Both the position numbers and the translations under genes were made by a program. A stretch of DNA of 64,000 nucleotides, taken from NCBI GenBank assembly GCA_004352715.1, contig SCFE01000066.1, positions 729,540 to 793,539 on the forward strand. Reading direction: 5' to 3'. The notes beneath the pieces were generated by a model. The model was not told the origin of the DNA. It did no database searches and saw only the letters and a program-made list of their open reading frames with translations. Each line of letters starts with the position of its first letter. Position 1 is the first letter of the stretch. This document shows, one piece after another, positions 59,431 to 64,000 of the stretch. The DNA is from Hofstenia miamia. Taxonomy: Eukaryota > Xenacoelomorpha > Acoela.

Positions 59431-62400
59431 ATTAAAATGCGTTGTTTACATTGAATCTGAGTAGTCACTGATATATACACGTACATACATATTCGCACGG
59501 AAAATAATGTGTTCATTTCAAGAATTCTTATGAATTCGATAGTATTTTGCTACGAATATCCACATTAAGCATTCAAGCATAACATATTCACGTTTGAAAT
59601 TTTGTTATTCAAATTATACTGTCTGCTTGCGGCAAATAATCTCCCGCAAAATTTAAATATAGCTGGAAAATAGAAGACATTTATAATTTTTAAAAAATAG
59701 CCCAACGCCTCACTAAAAATTCATATTTAAATCTAGAAATCCAATTTTGCTATTTAACTTAAATTGCAATTTAGAAGGCAAAAGAAGGCAATGAGCGTGA
59801 CCTCCTACTGATTTCAATGCACGCTGTTTAAAAAAAAGTTCACGCCCAACACGATGCGGATGGCCAGTATTACTATTTGTAGTAAATCTAGCAAAACAAT
59901 CCCATAAAGAATGTAAAAGCTTCAGCCTTAGAAATCAATTAACTCCAAGATTCATGAACATTCGAAGTGAGCACAAAAACTTTTCGTAAAACGGACTTAT
60001 TTTTAGGTTAAAAGAATAGTAGATAAAACATTGAAATCCTGTCGGTTTCTTTTGACAATGATTCCCGGATGAAAACGCAATGAGATAAAAGTGATATAAA
60101 AAACGACGCTGATTAGGAGATAATTTACTACGCTTAGACAAAATCTAAAAATAAAAAAGCCTGATGATGTTCCATGGAAAATGGGATGCTTTGAAGAGAC
60201 TTCTTAGTGCCACGCAATTTAGAGAGATATGCTAATGAATAATAGAATAGCGGAATCGACGAATTTGAAGCAGAACAGCTGAAGCGATGTAGGCACACTT
60301 CCGTGCGCATACACGCACCTGCCGAAATAGTCCACCAATTGAAAAGAGAACATTCATCGGAAAAAAAGAACAGATAACCATCCAGCATTCTTTTAAACCG
60401 AGTGCTTATATAAATTATTCTTACTATAAAAAGCTTAAAGAAAAACCACTCCTTAATAATGATTGAAGTAAAAGAAGGTGGTCAGGAATAAATAAATCAT
60501 TAGTTTTAACCAAAGAACTTTAAAATGGTAATCTAATATATTATTATAATATAATACAGTGTAATAAAACAAATTTTAATTTTTTTTCATAATATTAATA
60601 ATATAGACTAAAATTCTTTATCAGGAAATGGATACGTAAGTACATCCAATATTCTTGATATTTTTCCGTTTCGTGCAAATTGGTTTTTTTGGACACAGAG
60701 CCGATGTATCAAAATATAATTACTCATCAATCATTATTTAATTATATTTTGCAAGCTTTATAATTGCTCAAAACAAAACAAAATCACAAAAGTTAAGAAT
60801 GAAAAATGCGTATGAATAAATAATAAAAAGGTTAAAGGCAGAAGGAAGAAAACATTGATACATTGAGAAGCTTTTAAACATCTTTTTTATTGGCTATGTA
60901 ATTGAAAAAAGTAGTTTTTCTTCTTTGATCTACAACCTATAAATTTAGAAGAACACTTTTTTATAAGAATTTGTTATATTTTTATCAATTAATAAGAAAA
61001 TTTATAAGAACCGAAAAACTTTTATTTAATCCGATCCCATTCTGGGTCCATATGATATAGAACTGGTAGCAATTTCGAAGGCCAAAAATGTGTTTTTCAA
61101 GCAATTCCATATATAAACACAGAGTAATTAATTTCAGGGGCCTTAACAAAGTGATATCACATTAGTTCCTAGTTATTGTTGATTGATTTCAAATTTTAAA
61201 AAATTGCTGTTCCGCATGAGATGATGAATTTGAATCTTAACTTACCATTGGAAATGAATTAAAAATTGAAATATTTAAAGATCAAAATTCTAAGAATTCC
61301 GTCTGCTTCATATACAGTTTATCTATTTCCGATATATTTTTAGTACATTTTGAGGCCAATTGCTGTATTATACATGTATTATAATGTGCAGTGCGGTGGC
61401 ACTGAAGCCTTTGTACTTGCGGTGCGATGCAGTGCTAAATTTCTTCACCTCGCAAACATGTAGGCATCAATAAAAAACGCAATCTAGCAAAATTCAGCAA
61501 TATAATTTACTTGCGCTAAGTGCATTATTCACCCGTTTTCATAAACGATAACATTTGACTCTCTCTAGGTGCAAACAGTTAACAATTTTACTCCCATCAA
61601 CGACAAAATCTTTGTTACTTTATATATTTATTATTCACCATGAGTTAATTAAGGCTTTGGATATATACTTACAATAAATTTTGTACCTTAGAAAATGGTC
61701 TGATAGAACATAAAAAATTGCGAACAATGGCACAAGTCAAATAAGTTTAGCCGATGCGTATATCGTCATAGACCAGCATTTAGAAATCGTATGCATTAAC
61801 ATATTAAATATTAAATATGCATATATTGGATACATGGTATGTCCAAAATGTTCTCTATTATTATTTTAGGTGTTTGTATTTTGAAATGATATAGATAGAA
61901 AATAACAAAATATAAAAATCAAGATAGTGGGTCTAAGAAAAAATATGATTGTAGCAGTCAATGTGTTTACCTTATTACTGTAGGGTCATATGTAGCTCAC
62001 AATCCATAAATATCAGCGCACTATGAAATGTATTTATTAAACTATATTAGAAAGAATTTGTATGATTTTAATTTTTAAAATGGATTCACCTGAACAATGG
62101 CGTCATCACAGGGTCGTGAGGCCAAAAAAATTTTTCTTCAAGGCAAAATGAAGCAAGATAACCCCTAGTTAATTATCTATAAGGTTTTAAACAATTAAAA
62201 TTAAATATCATTGAAATAGCGGAATTTGCACAAAGTTTGGTGAGGAAATAATCCCCATACAGGAATATAGTTAATATTGGTGAAAAACCCAAACTACTAT
62301 AAATTGTCAATGTAAACCATAACTTCAAACTATGATTGATGTAGTCCAAACAACAATTCTGATCTATCTAAAACATTAACCACATGAATTTGTGAAAATA

Positions 62401-62573
62401 AAAACTTTCTACCACCCAATAAAAGAATCCACTGCTATGAAGAGACGTGTAATAGAAAATGCTACTTCACAATCACATTTCTGTCACTTCACTTTTGGAA
62501 AACATCTTGAGAAAAGTAGAATTTTGCAAATCTTAAGTGGTTTTACAAATAGACTTAATAGCTAACGTAGTTG
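59431..62573. other. AT-rich sequence, no confident feature
   Basis: 59935-60390 is less AT-rich and has two consecutive minus-strand ORFs (85 and 68 codons) without recognised motifs. It could be more of the Penelope-like element or chance. Confidence 0.4.
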
Positions 62574-62598
62574 ATATATATATATATATATATATATT
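62574..62598. repeat. AT microsatellite
   Basis: A perfect (TA)n ending in TATTATGG. Confidence 0.9.
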
Positions 62599-62992
62599 AT
62601 GGCGCTTAATACTATGAGAAATGTATTGAGCGCCATTTCAACGAATTTTTGCATTGTCTTGAGATCAAAGTTAATTAAGACCTCATATCTGTGCTTAATG
62701 ACTGTGAGTTACTTGTATTATAATATAAATTATTTTATTCTCATACACCTAACACCAATAATAATAATTTATATTGATAATAAAAAAAATTTAAATTAAT
62801 AATATTTTTTAGATTACTTCATTATAAAAATTAAATTAAATAATTTAATCTAATTATAATGATAGATAATACTATATACATTTTTGTTGGATTCATTTAG
62901 GTACAGAAATAGTGCAGAGCTTTGTGAAAAATTAGCTACAAACTTTTTATATGATAGACATGAAATAATAGTATAAAAAAGTGTATAAATAA

Positions 62993-63024
62993 ATATATAT
63001 ATATATATATTATATATATATATA
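62993..63024. repeat. AT microsatellite
   Basis: (AT)n with one phase slip (ATATATTATATA). Confidence 0.88.
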
Positions 63025-63052
63025 AATATAAAAATTTAAAAAATAAATTTAA

Positions 63053-63301
63053 ATGTCAGAACAATGTTCAAAAAAGAAATGTCCTGACATGGATTCAGTA
63101 AAATACTTTGCAAATTTGGCCAATTCGAGAAATACTGTGGGAGAATTTTGCAAAAGGCTTAAATCTAAAATATGCCAAATATTCCGAATTTCAAAAACTA
63201 AAAAAAGCAAGATATTTTTAATGATTGCAATTCTTTCTACAGAACAAAGAATTAAGAAATCCAGTGATGACTTTAGAATGATTTATAAATTACTCAACTA
63301 A
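63053..63301 (+). other. Small basic ORF of unknown nature
   Basis: 82 codons from ATG to TAA, starting MSEQCSKKKCPDMDSVKYFA, lysine-rich, with no signal peptide, membrane segment or motif I recognise. It could be a terminal or single exon, transposon debris, or chance in AT-rich DNA. Not claimed as a gene. Confidence 0.15.
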
Positions 63302-64000
63302 GTAAATAAAATTTAGAGTTCTACCGTAGAATGATTCAAAAATTGTCATGAATATGTTGAAAGTTAAAGTCGTTTTATAGAGAAGGCGTTTATATGATTT
63401 ATGTCTTTATTGTATTATAATATGCATGACATTAGATAGAGAATGTACTAAAGTTAATGCAGTTTGTTATTTCATAATCATGTTTTGTCAATCAGAAGCA
63501 GTTAAGAATAGTATCATTGTTAATATTAGTATTCTGTAAAAAGTAGTAAGGAAAGCGAAAATAATAATTAAATTATATTGCAGCAAAATATTCAATCAAT
63601 CGAATAACAGGAAGTCCCTATAACTATTACTTTAAGAAATTCATAGTCAGTTTTTATATAATAATGAAAATTTAATCAAAAATTAAATCACCAATATCAG
63701 ACAATTATCATATCATAAATACTATATCAGCTTTGACCAATACATCAATAGCATAACCTCCACTAGAAACCAATCAGGAATTTTACAAGGAAACTTACTA
63801 TAATATATCCAATAATCCTTCGTTAACCATCTAAGGTAAATTAAAAAAAAATTATTTAATAAACTTCAAAATAAAATAAAGATAAAAATAATGACAATCA
63901 AAAAAGATCTGAAAACCTCAATTTAAAAAAAAGGATACTAAAGATCTTGCTTACGAGAAGCAATCTTATTATACTGATTTCTGATATCGAGCTTTAAAGA
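63302..64000. other. AT-rich sequence, no feature recognised
   Basis: Nothing coding or repetitive identified up to the window edge. Confidence 0.5.

Noticed and set aside
61385-61450. GC-richer stretch with GCAGTGCGGTGGCACTG
   Set aside because: Short imperfect repeats only; no boundaries or copies recognised.
1-64000. tRNA, rRNA or other structured RNA genes
   Set aside because: I looked for internal promoter-like and cloverleaf-compatible patterns and saw none I could support by eye.

Overview
The window looks like AT-rich, intron- and transposon-dominated nuclear DNA of an invertebrate animal. Supporting signs are spliceosomal introns, several non-LTR retrotransposon lineages, a Penelope-like element, hAT and Tc1/mariner-type DNA transposons, long AT microsatellites, and heterozygosity strong enough to disturb the assembly. 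Nothing resembles a bacterial operon, CRISPR array or phage. I cannot name the species.

One host gene is supported. It is a minus-strand monocarboxylate-transporter-like (SLC16, MFS) gene with three coding exons: 38154-37818 (TM2-5), 4208-3962 (TM6-7) and 312-115 (TM8-9). Splice phases match at both junctions. The first intron is about 33.6 kb and holds mostly transposon debris; the second holds a hAT-like element. The TM1 exon was not found, and the TM10-12 exons should lie left of base 1. A fourth SLC16-like piece (TM10-11, 3169-2958) is out of order and out of phase, and looks like a fossil or captured exon.

The rest is mobile DNA and its remains. 0.6-4 kb: hAT-like element. 10.9-13.1 kb: LINE RT fragment next to a dispersed repeat. 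15.7-16.3 kb: decayed R4/Dong-like endonuclease. 18.4-18.8 kb: 42-bp minisatellite. 20-25.5 kb: second repeat copy with a hAT fragment inside it, a hAT transposase relic and a TIR element. 28.5 kb: short TIR element. 37.5 kb: foldback mariner-type MITE. 41-45.5 kb: hAT MITE with a perfect 8-bp target duplication, then two R4/Dong-like copies arranged around LINE tails and TAA microsatellites. 46.3-47.6 kb: LINE relic. 55.5 kb: second hAT-type MITE. 57.6-59.4 kb: Penelope-like GIY-YIG remnants, one inside a 943-bp presence/absence segment.

Assembly caution: most N positions, from single Ns to short runs, separate near-identical direct copies (for example 30820-33358 against 33360-35898). These are best read as unmerged overlaps or haplotypes, not real tandem duplications. 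I found no convincing new biological system. The most interesting points are the displaced SLC16 exon inside hAT bounds, the R4-like elements at TAA repeats, and the Penelope-bearing indel.
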